A stretch of 64,000 bases of DNA, taken from the NCBI GenBank assembly GCA_030278955.1, contig JAOANR010000002.1:20632057-20696056 (forward strand), written 5' to 3'. A program made the translations under genes and the position numbers. Origin of the DNA: Hygrophila difformis. Its lineage: Eukaryota > Streptophyta > Magnoliopsida > Lamiales > Acanthaceae. Shown here in pieces: positions 63,503 through 64,000 of the stretch (the first letter of the stretch is position 1; the number at the start of each line of letters is the position of its first letter). The notes beneath the pieces were generated by a model that did not search any database, was not told where the DNA came from, and saw only the letters and a program-made list of their open reading frames with translations.

Positions 63503-64000
63503 TGTAATACCCGTAAATTTTGGGATATAAAAATAGGAATTAATCCAATAGGAAGGAAAGTTTTATTTCCGAGAACCCGTAAACTCGGGAATGCATGGGA
63601 GTCAAAGGACGACGATTTAGAACCCGACGGACCGAAACCGACGGTCTTAAGATTTCAAGCATGAAATCGAATTGAGACGGAATAAATTTATGATGAGAAG
63701 CATAATCTGAAAATGACCCGGAAAATCGAGCGCGAAAACGTGGAAGGATAGAAGTCCGAAAGAGAGGAGAAAAAGACCCGACGGATCGGATCGCACGGAC
63801 CCGCCCGGACCGCAGTCCAGGCGGGAACCGCGCGCTGGCCGGGAGGGGTTTGGCCAAAAGGCGCGCCAACCCCGCGTGGCCCCCCAGAATTTGGCAAGTT
63901 ACGCGTTTTCGGCGATTTCTTGCCATAATTCGACCCCCCGACTATGGAAAGAAGATTTTAAGCGGGGGAAGGAGTATTAGGTCGTGGGAGGGTTGTCTCC
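63503..64000 (+). mobile_element. Start of a + strand Tekay-like LTR inserted in RT
   Basis: It starts TGTAATACCC in the + orientation right after ATAAC, the likely target duplication whose second copy would lie beyond the window. Inverted relative to L3, it shares the U3 blocks (GAACCCGTAAACTCGGGAAT and the AAACCGACGG...TTAAGATTTCAAGCATGAAATC region) and has a GC-rich block at about 63780-63885. Confidence 0.7.

Overview
The window is a piece of flowering-plant nuclear genome made almost entirely of nested Ty3/gypsy LTR retrotransposons. The plant assignment rests on the families: Tekay/Del-like chromoviruses primed by initiator-Met tRNA with a chromodomain-type integrase tail, and Athila-like elements with a tRNA-Asp primer site and env-position ORFs. 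I found no ordinary single-copy host gene, no rRNA or tRNA gene and nothing prokaryotic. I cannot name the species.

Layout on the + strand. (1) 1-16639 is a chain of Tekay-like internal regions and LTRs read on the minus strand. LTR L1 (3419-6136) is shared by internal regions on both sides. The unit 'internal + LTR' is tandemly duplicated as 1-6136 and 6682-11957. In these units most of gag-pol is replaced by an antisense (+ strand), intron-bearing gene for a plant-transposon-like protein; it is intact in copy 1 (851-2167) and frameshifted in copy 2. A third internal piece keeps only gag (12028-13173) and is followed by LTR L3 (13746-16639). (2) 16640-18403 and 42539-about 46490 are the two halves of an old Athila-like element (Athila-2). 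(3) A 24.1-kb Athila-like element (Athila-1, 18404-42533, minus strand) splits Athila-2 inside its env-position ORF, with a perfect 5-bp target duplication GTAAG. Athila-1 has 4.75-kb LTRs, gag, protease, pol and a three-ORF env-position region that appears to be spliced from its own promoter. (4) 46490-49712 holds truncated Tekay-like LTRs with two 3' ends facing outward from a common point. (5) 49713-63502 is a second Tekay-like chain: LTR, a complete but decayed internal region, LTR L4, and a second internal region cut inside reverse transcriptase. (6) 63503-64000 is the start of a + strand LTR inserted there.

Main signals for a second look. Every Tekay-like LTR long enough to contain the site carries hairpins about 640-990 bp from its primer-site end. 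The stems differ between units and between LTRs, yet base pairing is kept. In L1, L2 and L4 these are six hairpins with a constant loop. In L3 they are ten hairpins that mimic a tRNA T-arm with a perfect Pol III B-box core. Two other LTRs have a single hairpin with unrelated stems. A GTAAG splice donor lies about 163 nt after the TATA box in three LTR types, and a CAG acceptor candidate lies just before the gag start. The hairpins would then be confined to unspliced genomic RNA, as retroviral packaging signals are. Other signals are the antisense gene, a conserved coiled-coil ORF between primer site and gag, TTCGAA dyad clusters upstream of Athila promoters, four copies of a polypurine-tract-like motif bounding Athila modules, and fossil primer-site/LTR junctions inside LTR ends.
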